Positions 11,771-23,142 of a stretch of DNA of 64,000 nt are shown one piece after another; positions within the stretch are counted from its first letter, which is position 1; each line of letters begins with the position of its first letter. Under the pieces are notes generated by a model, which was not told the DNA's origin, made no database searches, and worked only from the letters and a program-made list of their open reading frames with translations. The translations under genes were made by a program, and so were the position numbers. The stretch comes from Cymodocea nodosa (taxonomy: Eukaryota > Streptophyta > Magnoliopsida > Alismatales > Cymodoceaceae): NCBI GenBank assembly GCA_036874045.1, contig JAZBRI010000004.1:992001-1056000 (forward strand). The letters are read 5' to 3'.

Positions 11771-11917
11771 TGAAGTAGAGTGGAGAAAAACTGTGAAATG
11801 ATCCTTACATTCTGATGTTGAATGACAGTTAAATATACAAAACACGTATTCCAAACAGAACCCTAATAACTAACACAACAAACAGTAACCAATTAACAGA
11901 ACATAACTCTAACGACA
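11771..11917 (-). repeat. 5' LTR of Copia A
   Basis: Minus-strand segment beginning near TGTCGTTAGAG and ending CTCTACTTCA next to the primer site; ~147 bases, a short LTR typical of some Copia families. The start is inferred from the TG rule because no second LTR copy is available for comparison. The sequence 11918-12104 to its right is cyclophilin 3' flank. Confidence 0.55.
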
Positions 11918-12104
11918 TCAACGAACTCCTCTTCTATCGGTAAAGTGGAACAGCCTCCGGTACTAGTAGCTAAGAGGATCATTGATAATTGATTCAAGCA
12001 TAATTGTTTTATCGGATAATAAAGCATTATGTTTAACTTGAACCTGTGAAACCATAAAGACTCGGGTGCTGCAAGAGAAATCTGAAAAAGTAGTTTCAAA
12101 CAAT

Positions 12105-15100
12105 CTAGCCAGCAAGAGGATTTGCATGAATTGTCACCCGATTCAGCCTTATCTCGGCTAATGGTCTGTCCGCATGACCTGTACGAGCCTGCAGATTTTG
12201 AAATGAAGAAAAAGAAGTCCTTTCAGGCCAGGAAAAAAAAAAAAACAAATAGATGAAATGGAAAGACGATTTTTTCAATTAGTCATATAAGCTGGAGGAT
12301 ATATATGAGCTACCTTCTCCATAAGGTCTAGTACTTCAAAGCCGTGGATCACTTTTCCAAAGATTGTATATTGCCCATTAAGATGGGGTTGCTTTGCATA
12401 GGTGATGAAAAATTGGCTACCATTTGTGTTTGGCCCACTGTTAGCCATGGACAATATTCCCCTAGCATTGTGCTGAAATTTAGCTGCATTAGTTAATATA
12501 TATATATATATATGATATTTGATGCACAACATTAGCAGTTACATAAGAATAGATGGTTATGAATTATACGAAAGAACTACTCCATGAATATCTATCAAAA
12601 ATATATTTCGGGTACATCCAAAACCCAAGTGAACTTATGATTGCATGATCAATGAGGAGGTGGATGCTGGCAGTTCCATGGGCCAACGTAGATGGAGCTA
12701 GCTGAGGGAAGACCAGAAGGGGTCAGTTGACTTTCACATTATAATATCTCATTGGAATATTCCAAAAAAAGAAAAATGATATATGATATCTTAATTTTAG
12801 ACTTTTCCTAATTAGGTTAACATTTCATGTTTGCCCAATTCCATGGCTCCATACTTTTCCTGAAGAGCTTTTTTTTTAGTCTCCAACTTTCACCTCCCAT
12901 ATTAACTTAATATTCCGTAGTATGTCGATAGAATATTTTAGGGAATTATGAATTTTCATAAAAATATCTAGTGACATGAGAACTTGCTCATAAAATATTA
13001 TTATTGATTCAATAATATAGTTTTCAATATTGTGAAAGTCGTTTGCAGAGTGCAGGCTGTCATTTTTTCCTCTTTAACATTCTCTCCTTATATCAAGATT
13101 GATCTTTCAATGTTTTAGCATAAATACTCATCAAATGACTAATGATAAAAATACATTTCTTTGTAAAACATTGCTATTTTTTATTTACTAGCAATAAGGG
13201 TTGTGCTAAAAACAGGCAGTCAAGGATTCAAGTACATGATAGATTTATAAAGAAAAGATTAACAATTAATAAAAACAATATCTTAGCATATAATAAAATT
13301 ATAAGTGTCTATATAGAAGATGGGGCATGCATATATTTGACAGCATATATAATGAGTATGGATAACTGATATTATCTATAAAAGAAACATGAAAAATTGC
13401 AACGAATAAAAAGGACAAAAGTGAAAGAATAAAAGGATTTGTAGGCATTAATGACATGATGACATGATGATATGATGACATGATGATATGATATGATATG
13501 ATATGATATGATATGATGTGATGTGATGTGATGTGATGATATGATGATATGAAAAAGAGGAAAGTAAAAGGCTCAAAAAATTGTGACTTTCGTATGTAGT
13601 TAGATTTATTTATCTAGATTTAGAGATATTACCAATGCAAAAATATAAGCAAGGACTTCTAGAAATTTTACAAAATTGTGGTGAGTTTGTATGCCACCAC
13701 ACCTTAACCTATTTATAGCCTCTAGTATCTACAGTTGTATTAACTCAGTTGGTTTTTGTGTGATGAAATACAATAAAACCCAGCCAGACTTATCAGCAAT
13801 GGCACAGTAAATAAGAGCATAAAAAATGTAAATATAAGAAATAGTTGAAGATAGGGCAATCGCAATATCGCATATTGTGTCAGCACCAGTTCTCAAGTTA
13901 AGATGATTGTGTGAAGTACCTTCAGGGTATCTCTTATTTCATCATTGAGCTTCCGTCCCCATATACTGGTTCCTCCTTTCCCTGTACCCGTAGGATCCCC
14001 ACCCTGGATCATGAAACCCTTAATGTTACGATGGAATACAGTTCCATCGTAGTAACTGCTTGCGCAGAGTGCTAGGAAATTCTGTATCCACCGGAAAGCA
14101 AAATTTATGAGATACAGCTGAAAAAATCCACCATTATGAATTCAAATGGAAACTCAAAATCAAAACATCATTCTACGATAAGAAAACTCAAACCATACTT
14201 AGTGTATATGTCCTTCTTGTATAGGTTCTTTAACATTAAAATGATTATGAATACAAATGTAAACTCAAAGTGTAAAAATCATCCTACCACAAGGAAATGA
14301 AGAAACTGCAGTTGACGTTGTTCATGTACACGATCTTTGACATTTAGAATAATTAAATTCAAAGGCATTTTCACTACAGCAACAACCACCTGGCTTACTT
14401 CTTTCCATCCTCGTCCACCTAATCCTCATAGTCATTGGTTGACTGTCTTTACTCAGCCAACCACACCGACAAACATAGTTTTTTCAATAATGGTTGTGTT
14501 TTTATCAAGGCTTGAACTTAGGACCTCCTGAATGAGAGGATGACCAATTGTACTATGTTATTGTTAGTACAGTGACAAACGTAGTAATAGTAGACAATTA
14601 GTTTATTTTTATAGCAGACATGGACAAAGCATCACAAGGATCAAGCATTCAATCTGATGCAAATAGATCAATTGGGCACAAAGTACTCCTTAGCTTAGCT
14701 ATGGATGGGATTAGTAGCACTCCTTGGCTTAGGTATGCACGGCTAGTGAAAATAAATAACAAAATCATGAAAGGAACTACAGTTTTTGCCTTTTTCCATA
14801 AAACTCTGTATGGGATAGGCCCTATGGTCAGTGATCTCAACAAAATATTAATACTCTACAATAAAATCCAGGTTCTGCAAATTAAAGGAATAAAAATGAA
14901 AGGTTTAGATCTTGAATGAGAATATAAGCTATCAGATAAAATATCCAGGTTTTCTTTCAAGAAATCAAGAACAAATGCAATCGACTACATCCATCATACA
15001 GCTAGGAATAAATCTCACTTGGGACCAAAGTGGCTCTAGTAAAGATCAGAACATAATACTTGATTGAAGATCTTAACTTTCTAACATTTAATATTCAGGT

Positions 15101-15793
15101 GCAAGATACCATCATTACCATTTGGACAATTACACATCTACTAGGCACCATCCGATATGAGTAAGATCAAATATCTTGGAGACCTCAAATAAAAGGATTA
15201 TGACAATGTGACCATAATCAGAATTACATAGCATTGATACGACAAATTGTGTTCACAATTAGTGAGAATATTTAAAGAGAGGTGTCATAATCCATTTATT
15301 CCCAACTATGTAATTATGGGTCCAATTATGAAATATGCACGGTGAAACAAGTAAAAGAATCTCGTGACTTATAATCACGACCAAACAAAATGCACAACAT
15401 TAACACATAATCCACACAATTCTATCACTTAGCGCTATGTGCATAATCTCTATCATGTCTAATCAAGCATTCTATAATTTAAACTGAATACCACTACACA
15501 ACCTAACATGCGTAAGGAGAAGAAACGTGACAACAAACAGCAGCAGCAGCACGTCAAGTGAGAATAATATTTTTGACAATAAAATGAGAATAATCTTTGG
15601 ATGAAGGATAATGGGCACTAAACCTCGGCGGTTTTGGGGACTTCGTCGCAGAAGATCTCGCACTTAATATCCCCGAGATTGGTGTGCAGGGTAACCGACT
15701 GATGTAAATCACCAGAAAAGATGCAGAAGTATTAGAATAGGCCCACGGCGACAAAAACAGAAGAGAAAAGCCGACGCAGAGAGAGAGAACCAT
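12105..15793 (-). CDS. CYP18-1: Peptidyl-prolyl cis-trans isomerase, CYP18-1/PPIL3-type cyclophilin, five exons
   Basis: Exons 15791-15793 (ATG only), 15624-15698, 13920-14081, 12314-12472 and 12105-12188 join in frame to 160 residues ending NPLAG and TAG, the length of Arabidopsis CYP18-1. It is a single-domain cyclophilin that isomerises X-Pro bonds; PPIL3-type members associate with the spliceosome. The active-site blocks are intact: [15 protein letters not shown] (catalytic Arg), NGSQFFIT and [12 protein letters not shown]. All introns after the first have good GT/AG borders at codon boundaries. The first intron (15699-15790) is inferred: the frame opens at an AG acceptor directly before TCG, and ATG-GT lies 92 bases upstream with a weak GTTCTC donor. 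Copia A lies just beyond the 3' end. Confidence 0.92.
13450..13551. repeat. ATGAT/ATGTG microsatellite in CYP18-1 intron 3
   Basis: About 100 bases of ATGATATG, ATGACATG, GATAT and GATGT steps (5-8 bp units). Pure repeat, no coding role. A short TA run also lies in the same intron at 12495-12512. Confidence 0.9.
14479..14573 (-). mobile_element. Short tRNA-derived SINE in CYP18-1 intron 2
   Basis: Minus strand gives an A-box-like ACATAGTACAATTGGTCATC, a B-box-like AAGTTCAAGCC and an A-rich end. It is flanked by GACAAACATAG (14468-14478) and GACAAACGTAG (14574-14584), a near-perfect target duplication. Related in head structure to the SINE at 671-830 but 3'-shorter. Confidence 0.6.
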
Positions 15794-16162
15794 GGAAGTC
15801 TAGTGCACTGCAGTAGGAAGAAGGCCGAGGGATGCGCTACGTTGCAGAGATGGAGGGGGAAGGAACCGACGGGATTTCGCGAGAATTGTACGGCGACCAC
15901 GGAGGTTGAAGGGAGACCGACCCCATACCCATGCGTCCTTATGGGCCTGGGCCTCCCCCAAGTGCCGCTGTTCGGGTGGAATTTCAATCAAAATCACGGA
16001 TCATCTTCTATTAAATAATATTCGAATAATATACATTTCATTATAACATAAAAGGTTTTTTTTGTACTAATAATTTCGATAAAAAATACAAATACTCTCG
16101 TCAATTGAATTATAACTGCTGAATTATTTTTAAGAAAAAAGGTAGTCTTTTGCCAAACAAAT

Positions 16163-16654
16163 ATGATTGAAGGAAAAGCGATGTCTGGTGGTGAAGAAGG
16201 CGTAGATTTGTACCAAATAATGGCTCCAATGGATGATGCACCATGCTCTTGGAGGAGCTTCTCAGCTTTACTACCAAGGTTTGGTTTTATTTCAAATGCA
16301 TAATACGTACTCAGATTATGTATGATTGCGTGATGTGATAATAATTTGAAACAAACGGTGTTAGTATGATAGATTACAGCGAAAATCGAGTAAATGTGTA
16401 TCCTAATTAATTTGCATATTGCTGGGCATCTATCCCGATCTAATAAAATCACAATGCACTTAGATGTAAGATCATTCTTCACAATAATTTGGCAGGCTTG
16501 CAAAACTGTCGGTGGGGGCGGCACCTCCCAAACTACACCGGTGTTGTCAAAAGCGAGGAAGAAAGGGGCCTATTGGTTTCAACGAAGGGAGTGCATGTAT
16601 AGATTAGGAGACATGCCTGCCATAGGAGATCTCGAGGCTATGACATTGGTGTAA
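16163..16654 (+). pseudogene. Unrecognised coding-like fragments
   Basis: ATG 16163 opens a 46-codon frame (ends TAA ~16303) with protein-like composition (MSGGEEGVDLY, MAPMDDAPCSW). A further open stretch, 16394-16654, includes KARKKGAYWFQRRECMYRLG. They lie upstream of, and divergent from, the cyclophilin gene. They may be the remains of a host gene or part of its promoter region. No family recognised; 16660-17469 after them shows nothing I can support. Confidence 0.25.
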
Positions 16655-18083
16655 CGTTGAAACACCCGCGAGAATTTCTGTATAAAAACTAATCATTCTT
16701 TGTTTTAACAACACAGCCAAATACAAGGTTTGCCTGTTAGATTTCTACGTCACCTTAAACCATGGAGTTTAAGTCTTATAGATCTACGGTGATGCATTAC
16801 CTGATCATCTTACAAATTAACAACAAGTAAAGATCCAAAATCGGTTTTGTTCCGTGAGGCTTTGCTTGAGATCGTCACAAAATTTTACTCTTATCATATT
16901 CTCTTTCATGAAAAGAGATAGAAATTCCTTCATCTATGATGCATTTGCCACCCCCGCGTCGTAGATGTACGTACCTAAAAGGTAGACCATCGCTTTGAGA
17001 ATATTATTCGTTGTATTTTACATTTGGTTTCGATTTCAGATCTTGTTTACCGAATGCGATATTACTCTGTATATGAACACCTTTCTTGTTTTGCTGACAT
17101 CCCTAAGTTAGATGAAACGAAATTATTTACTCTTTCTCTTTCCAGAGTTTGTGTTCGTCGACGACACTTCACTCGCATCTTTTTTCGACTGTAGCTGCTG
17201 ATTTCTTGCATGAAATCAAAGCAATTAGAAATCCTTAAGAATCATCATCAACATTTGATGAGATCTTCTTCATTTCCCAAGTTTTTTTCGCATCAATTCA
17301 TGTTCAGTAGGTGATCTATGTCGATTATTTGTTCCTCAATGGTTTTTTTCATTCTTTCCCAGATCTATCTGAAGATCTCGTTATTTTAGAGGATTAGTTT
17401 CTTCCATTTTTTGGTATTATTTTCAGTCATTAGAAATTTGTGTGCGTACAAATTTTTTTTCCTTATGAGTTAGGCTATGTTTTATAGCACTACTTTCAAC
17501 TCCTAAAGAGTTGGAGCTGTTTAACTTTAGAAGATGTGTTGGTTCTAACTTTAGCTTTGGAGGAGTTTCTAGGAGATGTTTGGTTAGTACTACTAATGTT
17601 TTAACTCTTATTTTTATTTTTTTTAACTAATGTTATATCTTTTGATAATTATATTCTCATTATTTGTACTTAAATAAATATGGTATATCAAAACATCAAA
17701 ATATTGTGTAAATAATTTTTTTTGAGATAACTCGACCCAACTCGAGATTTAACTTCAATCTAAAAGTGTCAATTGAGTTGGGCAATTACAAGCCAACCTA
17801 GTCCAACCTGATTTTTTAATAGACATTGATCATTATTTATAAGATTATGGTGATGTAGCATGTTTAGACTTCAAAGTTTACATTTTTTATATGATAATTA
17901 TTATATAAAATATGCTTCATGGAAAGATATTTTATATGATTTTATAGAAAGAATTGAAGACATTGCAAATTTCATTCTTAAAGTAAAGTTCAAGAAGGAA
18001 GAAAGACAAGAATTAATTTAAAAGGTTATATGAAAAGTAGTATAGTTAAGATTAAGTGTATAAAACATTAGAAGGGTTATTGT

Positions 18084-19040
18084 TAATAAACTCATATAAT
18101 TATGATTTATACACATGTATTTTAAAAGTTATAAGTTCTCACGTGTTTTTCATGTGCAACTTTGAAAAACTAAAAGAATTATGATAACTGTTCGAGTTTT
18201 ATATATAGATAATGGATAATTATTCGAGTTTTATGTATAGTAATGGATAACTGTTTGAGTTTTGTAAAATGGCCTAATGTTAATTTTTTATTTTAATTTA
18301 AAATTAAAAAAATAAATTTAAAAAATAATAAACTCGTATAATTATGATTTATGCACATATGTTTTAAAAGTTATAAGTTTTCATATGTTTTTCATGTGCA
18401 GCTTTGAAAAACTAGAAGAGTTATGATAATTGTTCGAGTTTTATATATAGATAATAGATAACTATTCAAGTTTTATGTATAATAATGGATAACTATTCGA
18501 GTTTTGTAAAAGGGCTTAATGTTAATTTTTTATTTTAATTTAAAATCAAAAATATAAATATAAAAAATAATAAACTCATATAGTTATGATTTATGTATAT
18601 GTGTTTTAAAAGTTATAAGTTTTCATGTGTTTTTCATGTGCAACTTTGAAAAACTAGAAGAGTCATGATAACTGTTCGAGTTTTATATATAGATAATGTA
18701 TAACTGTTTGAGTTTTATGTATAGTAATGGATAATTACTTGAATTTTGTAAAAGGGCCTAATGTTAATTTTTTATTTTAATTTAAAATCACAAAAATAAA
18801 TATAAAAAATAATAAACTCGTATAGTTATGATTTATGCACATGTTTTTTAAAAATTATAAGTTTTCATGTGCAACTTTGAAAAACTAGAAGAGTTATGAT
18901 AACTATTCGAGTTTTATATATAGATAATGGATAACTGTTTGATTTTTATGTATAGTAATAGATAATTATTCGAGTTTTGTAAAAAGTCCTAATGTTAATT
19001 TTTTATTTTAATTTAAAATCAAAAAAATAAATATAAAAAA
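18084..19040. repeat. Tandem repeat, four copies of ~242 bp
   Basis: Copies start TAATAAACTC at 18084, 18326, 18568 and 18810, and the next TAATAAACTT is at 19041 (last copy ~231 bp). Each unit contains CATGTGTTTTTCATGTGCA, then two or three repeats of a shorter ATAACTGTTCGAGTTTTATRTATAG word and an AT-rich end. Copies differ at a few percent. No reading frame. Confidence 0.92.
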
Positions 19041-19345
19041 TAATAAACTTCGATTGGACCGAATCTTAAGTTAAGATTTAGTCTAATTGAAGGAAAAATA
19101 AAGAAAATAAAACACTTCGGTCGGACCAAAGATTATCTTCAGTCAGATCAAAGAAAAATAATAATAATAAAATATTTAAAAAAATCATAAAATTCGATCG
19201 AACTAAAGTTGAGCTTTGGTTAGACTGAAAAAAAAAATAAATAAATTAAAATTTCAGTTAGACCGATGTTTTTTATTTTTGGTATTTTTTTCTTTGGTTT
19301 GATGAAGCTTAAATTCGGTTGGACCGAAATTTTTTATTTTAAATT
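19041..19345. repeat. Degenerate palindromic array, TTCGGTCGGACCGAA type
   Basis: Six or so copies of an imperfect palindrome related to TTCGGTYRGACCGAA, separated by A-rich 20-40 base spacers. The same array type appears at 48690-49240 in the hAT-like element. Confidence 0.7.
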
Positions 19346-19869
19346 AAAATAAAAAATTTACAACGTTATTCAATAATCAATTCATCATTCAAACACTTTA
19401 TAAATTTATAAATATATGAACATCAAACATAAGTCTTCATTCATGAATCATTCAAACACAAGTAATAAAGTTAAAATAATTAAAGTTAAAACATTAAATT
19501 CTTCCAATAGTAGAAATGTCTTGAAAACATTAAAGTCTTCTAATTTTTAAATGTTCATGCATGTAACTAAAAGTCTTCATATCGTCTCCGTTCTCTTCCA
19601 ATTCATGAAGGTCATTTCTAGCCATTGGACCTTCACTGAATCTAGTTCTACCTTTAGAAAGCTTTCTCGAGTGACTTATTTCTCAAACTTCAACATGGCA
19701 TACACCCATATTTTTGTGCCTTCCATAAATCCAATCTCTATAAGCTTCTTGATGCATTAAGGATAATCATACATTTGTTTACGTTCTTCAAATTTCAATA
19801 TGATTGACTCTAATGAATTAATCTAATCATTTAGGCTTGCAACATGTTGACATCTTCTACCTGTAGGTA

Positions 19870-20590
19870 GAAGATGTAGTAGATGTCGATGTTGGTGTGC
19901 TTCCAACAATGGGTGTATCGATGTCTACTTCCACGTTCAAATCCTCTATAGGTATCTACTCACTACTCTAGGATGGATTTACTTCGAAACTTGGGATATA
20001 AACAAACTCACTTACTACAACAGTACCATCAAAAAGTCTCTGCAACTTATCAGCAAATTTTATTCCTCAATAGCGAAATTTCTCATAATTTGATTCGATC
20101 TACATGTATCAAACAAAATTATCAAATAAGTTAGTGAATAATGAAATGAAATAAAATTATCAAACAAAATTATTGCAAAATAATTACATACCTTTTGAAA
20201 ATTTTCCCACCATATGTCATCCACACCTTCCCAAGTCTTGGTTGTAGGATTCCATTCGATACCTTTTTGGGAGCCAATTGTTTTCCACAATTGTCAATCC
20301 TTCCTTAATTTTTCCAATTTGTTCTTTAAGTGCGATCTTGTTCGCCTCGTTCCTATCCTCTCCAATAATTTTTGTTCACATAAGTCATATCCTTTTGCAT
20401 CCAAGTGTGTGTTAGGTTTGTGTCCCAAGTCAGTAAGCTCTATGCAAATATCTAGCAATGTAGAAACTAGATTATCTTCCCATGCTACTCTAGGAGTGCT
20501 CGTCTTTGAGACACATTTTGATACTTGCTCTCCCCTTAAGAGATTCACGTACATTTTGTTAGCAAACATTAGAGAAATCCAACAATAACA
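19870..20590 (-). pseudogene. Harbinger-associated Myb/SANT-like DNA-binding protein (Harbinger 1)
   Basis: Minus-strand frame carries the Myb/SANT-like pattern of plant PIF/Harbinger partner ORFs: VAWEDNLVSTLLDICIE, KPNTHLDAKGY, RSHLKNKLEKLRKDW, then GIEWNPTTKTWEGVDDIWW. A probable intron (~20103-20188) is followed by KFRY and KFADKLQRLFDGTVV blocks to ~19870. Stops interrupt it. In this superfamily such a protein binds the element ends and recruits the transposase. Confidence 0.7.
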
Positions 20591-21044
20591 AATAACATTC
20601 AAACACTGAAAATATTTAAGCAATAGAAATGACATTCAATAATAAAATAATAACAATACAGACTAATTTATACTACAAATCATATTTGAATAATAAAGAT
20701 AACATTCAAACAATAGAAATAACAAAACAATGGAATAAAATGTTTGAAATTTGAGCTATCGAACAAATCATTCATTTTGCATTATTAGATCGCTAATGTT
20801 GTCACGCATAGTACCCATGTCCAACTCATCTAACATAATAGGAACTTCATTGTTGGTACTTATTAACATTTTCTAATCATGAACTTTAATAGGTTCTTCA
20901 TCTTGATCAATCGATAATGCTTCTTGATCCATTATAGACTTCTAATCAATTATAAAGTTGTGTAAGACCATGCAAGCGACCACTAACTTTACTTAAGTAG
21001 GGTATGGAAATGGTGGCATATGATTCAAAATGTGTGTTTAGAAT

Positions 21045-23036
21045 GAAAAAGTGCATAATATTAATAGTTAAATGATGGTTATTTGCATAATATTTAGCTT
21101 ATCATATGAGAATTAAAGTCATTATGTTATAATTGCACTGTTATATGCTTTAATGAAGGAATCTACATAATTTCAAGAAATTAGTGTTAATTAAATACAT
21201 TTCTGAATTGTCGATAAATTGCAAGTTTTTAATTCTTAAGTATCCAGATTTTCTGTTATTTTGGAGAGTTATATTACATGTACCAGATAGTTATGTTTTA
21301 AACGGTTAAAGAATATTTTATTATTTCCTGAAATACACGTGTTGAAATATTAATATATGACTTAAGTGAATTTTCGATAAGTTATCTAGTAACTATCTAA
21401 AATGCATCTAAGCATTGGATAGTTAGGTTTGCAAGTATCCATAATATCTTTTTTATCATAAACTGCCTAAGGACATGTGTCGCATTCTGGAAACTTGACT
21501 TAAGTTATCTTTCGGAAGGTTAGGTGCTAACTATCAGAAATGCATATAAGTTTCAGATATTTATAGTTATAACTATCGGAAACATCTGAACTTGTTATTT
21601 CTTTATTACACATATTTTATAGTTAAATTAACAAAGTAAGTTCGTTAAGTTATTTGTAACTCCATAGACCATATATTTTCTAATATGCCACTGTAATAGT
21701 TGTAGAAACAAGACATTCAAAGGAAAACTACAATTACACATATCACACAGGAATTCACTCGTGGAATGAAGAAGAAAGCACCATCGTTGATATGAATGAA
21801 GGAAATTCAATCCATCATCTAAGCAGAAGCAGTTATTATAGAAAGAAATATAAAAAAAGAGGAGAAAGACGAAGAAAGTGTGAGTGCAGAGGTGAAGAAC
21901 CGCACTAACTACAGGAAGCATCGGAAGTTCCCTGAAGCTCCACACCACCACCAAAATCACCAACCATCGGAGGTCTGTGAGGATACTTTCCTGATGTCAG
22001 GTCGATTCCGAGCCAAACATGGTGATTGACAACCATTGTGAGGAGTGATCACATTGCGGGAAGGGAAGCCATTTTCACTAAGCATTGACTCATATCTTAG
22101 GAAATCGTAAAGCTTCTAGCCTTGGTTTCAGGTTGATGTCAGTATGCTGAAGAGGAGGTCATCTTAAAATTCTTGATTCGCGATTCTATAAGGAGAGGAG
22201 GCAAGATTGTAAATGATTAAGTTTTCAGTGGTGTAATCGTGTCACATGTAGTGATGGAAATTTTTACTATCGATAGAGATTTTTACATTTCACCTTTCGT
22301 TCATCTTCAAGAACATATCAAAATAAAAATACCAAAAACAATAAATTATCTGTGTTTACATTTAATATTATAGTGTTGTATTGTTTGTTTTGTATCGTGA
22401 TTAATGTTATCATTGTCAGTATTGTGAATGTTTTATGTTTGTTTGATTTAGAAAATAGAAAATAGTTTTATTATTTACTGAAATTGATTCATTCCAGATA
22501 CTTAAAAATTTTAATAGTTACTGTTTGAAATATCTGAATGTTAGTGTTGCTTAATGATAAATCTAATATTAATTAACATTAAAGAGCTTAATTGATGTTA
22601 ATTACATTTTGTGGAACCGCCCAATGGTTGGCTGAATTCCTCTGTAAATAATAGTATTTAACTGTAAAGGTAGGCTCACAGAGTTAACTTAAGTCCACAA
22701 GGTTAGTCCGTTGAGTTAACCATAACTCCACGAACTAAATCCGTTGTGTTAACTGTAACTCAACGGAGTACTTAACTAAACACATATAAACTCCAATATA
22801 AAAAATATAGAAACAGTACACAATTCTTACTTAATCTCTGTGGGATTGACCTGTACTTGCACACAAATACATTATGCACTTGCAATTAAAAATACAAATT
22901 GGATTAATATCTAATTTGTGTGAAAGGTTGTTTATTTCTAAAAGTAATTATTGATATAAGCATAAAAATAAATCAAACAAGTTTTCTAGCACCACTACAT
23001 AAACAAGTTTATGATTTAACTTTTCACAACAATACA
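21045..23036 (+). repeat. 5' LTR of the Athila-like element
   Basis: 1992 bases, TG...CA ends. Contains GGATAGTTAGG/ACTATCTAAAATGCATC-type paired words (21380-21600) and a palindromic array at 22672-22783 built on AACTCAACGGA and its complement. Same LTR type in the solo copies at 39363-41297 and 43800-45357. Confidence 0.95.
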
Positions 23037-23043
23037 AGTTTTC

Positions 23044-23062
23044 TGGCGCCATTGCCGGGGAT
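23044..23062 (+). promoter_or_regulatory. Primer binding site, tRNA-Asp type
   Basis: TGGCGCCATTGCCGGGGA, seven bases after the LTR end. It complements the 3' end of plant tRNA-Asp with one mismatch (ATTG for GTTG); this site is characteristic of Athila-like Gypsy elements. Confidence 0.85.
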
Positions 23063-23142
23063 TGAAAAGCTAAGCAACTATGAGTGTTGTTTTGTTTTAA
23101 TAGCAGAGGGAGTGTTGTGTGTTTTATTTTATAATTGAGAAT

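Larger units (their letters stand above)
5040..11917 (-). mobile_element. Decayed Ty1/Copia retrotransposon A (interrupted)
   Basis: Reading leftward: 5' LTR 11917-11771, primer site 11770-11761, gag from 11682, zinc knuckle near 11045, protease near 10930, integrase 10547-10068, reverse transcriptase 9500-8520, then (across the 5507-8515 insertion) the end of RT and RNase H 5505-5040. This is the Copia order gag-PR-INT-RT-RH. Every domain contains stops or frame shifts. No matching 3' LTR is evident left of 5040, so the 3' end is lost. The element lies on the same strand as the cyclophilin gene and starts ~190 bases beyond that gene's stop. Confidence 0.8.
17765..19380. mobile_element. hAT-like repeat block within Harbinger 1
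   Basis: Starts TAAAAGTGTCAATTGAGTTGGG, close to the left end of the complete element at 47773 (TAAAGGTGTCAATTGGGC). Contains four 242-bp tandem repeats, then palindromic GGTCGGACC words, then (about 19356-19385) a reverse-complement match to 48588-48630 of the other element. The matching right end was not found, so this copy is truncated or rearranged. Confidence 0.5.

Noticed and set aside
15994-16524. Minus-strand open frame of 176 codons
   Set aside because: No recognisable domain, AT-rich codon use and overlap with a more protein-like plus frame; taken as chance.
18084-19040. CRISPR-like regular repeats
   Set aside because: The units are 242-bp contiguous tandem copies with no distinct spacers, in plant DNA.
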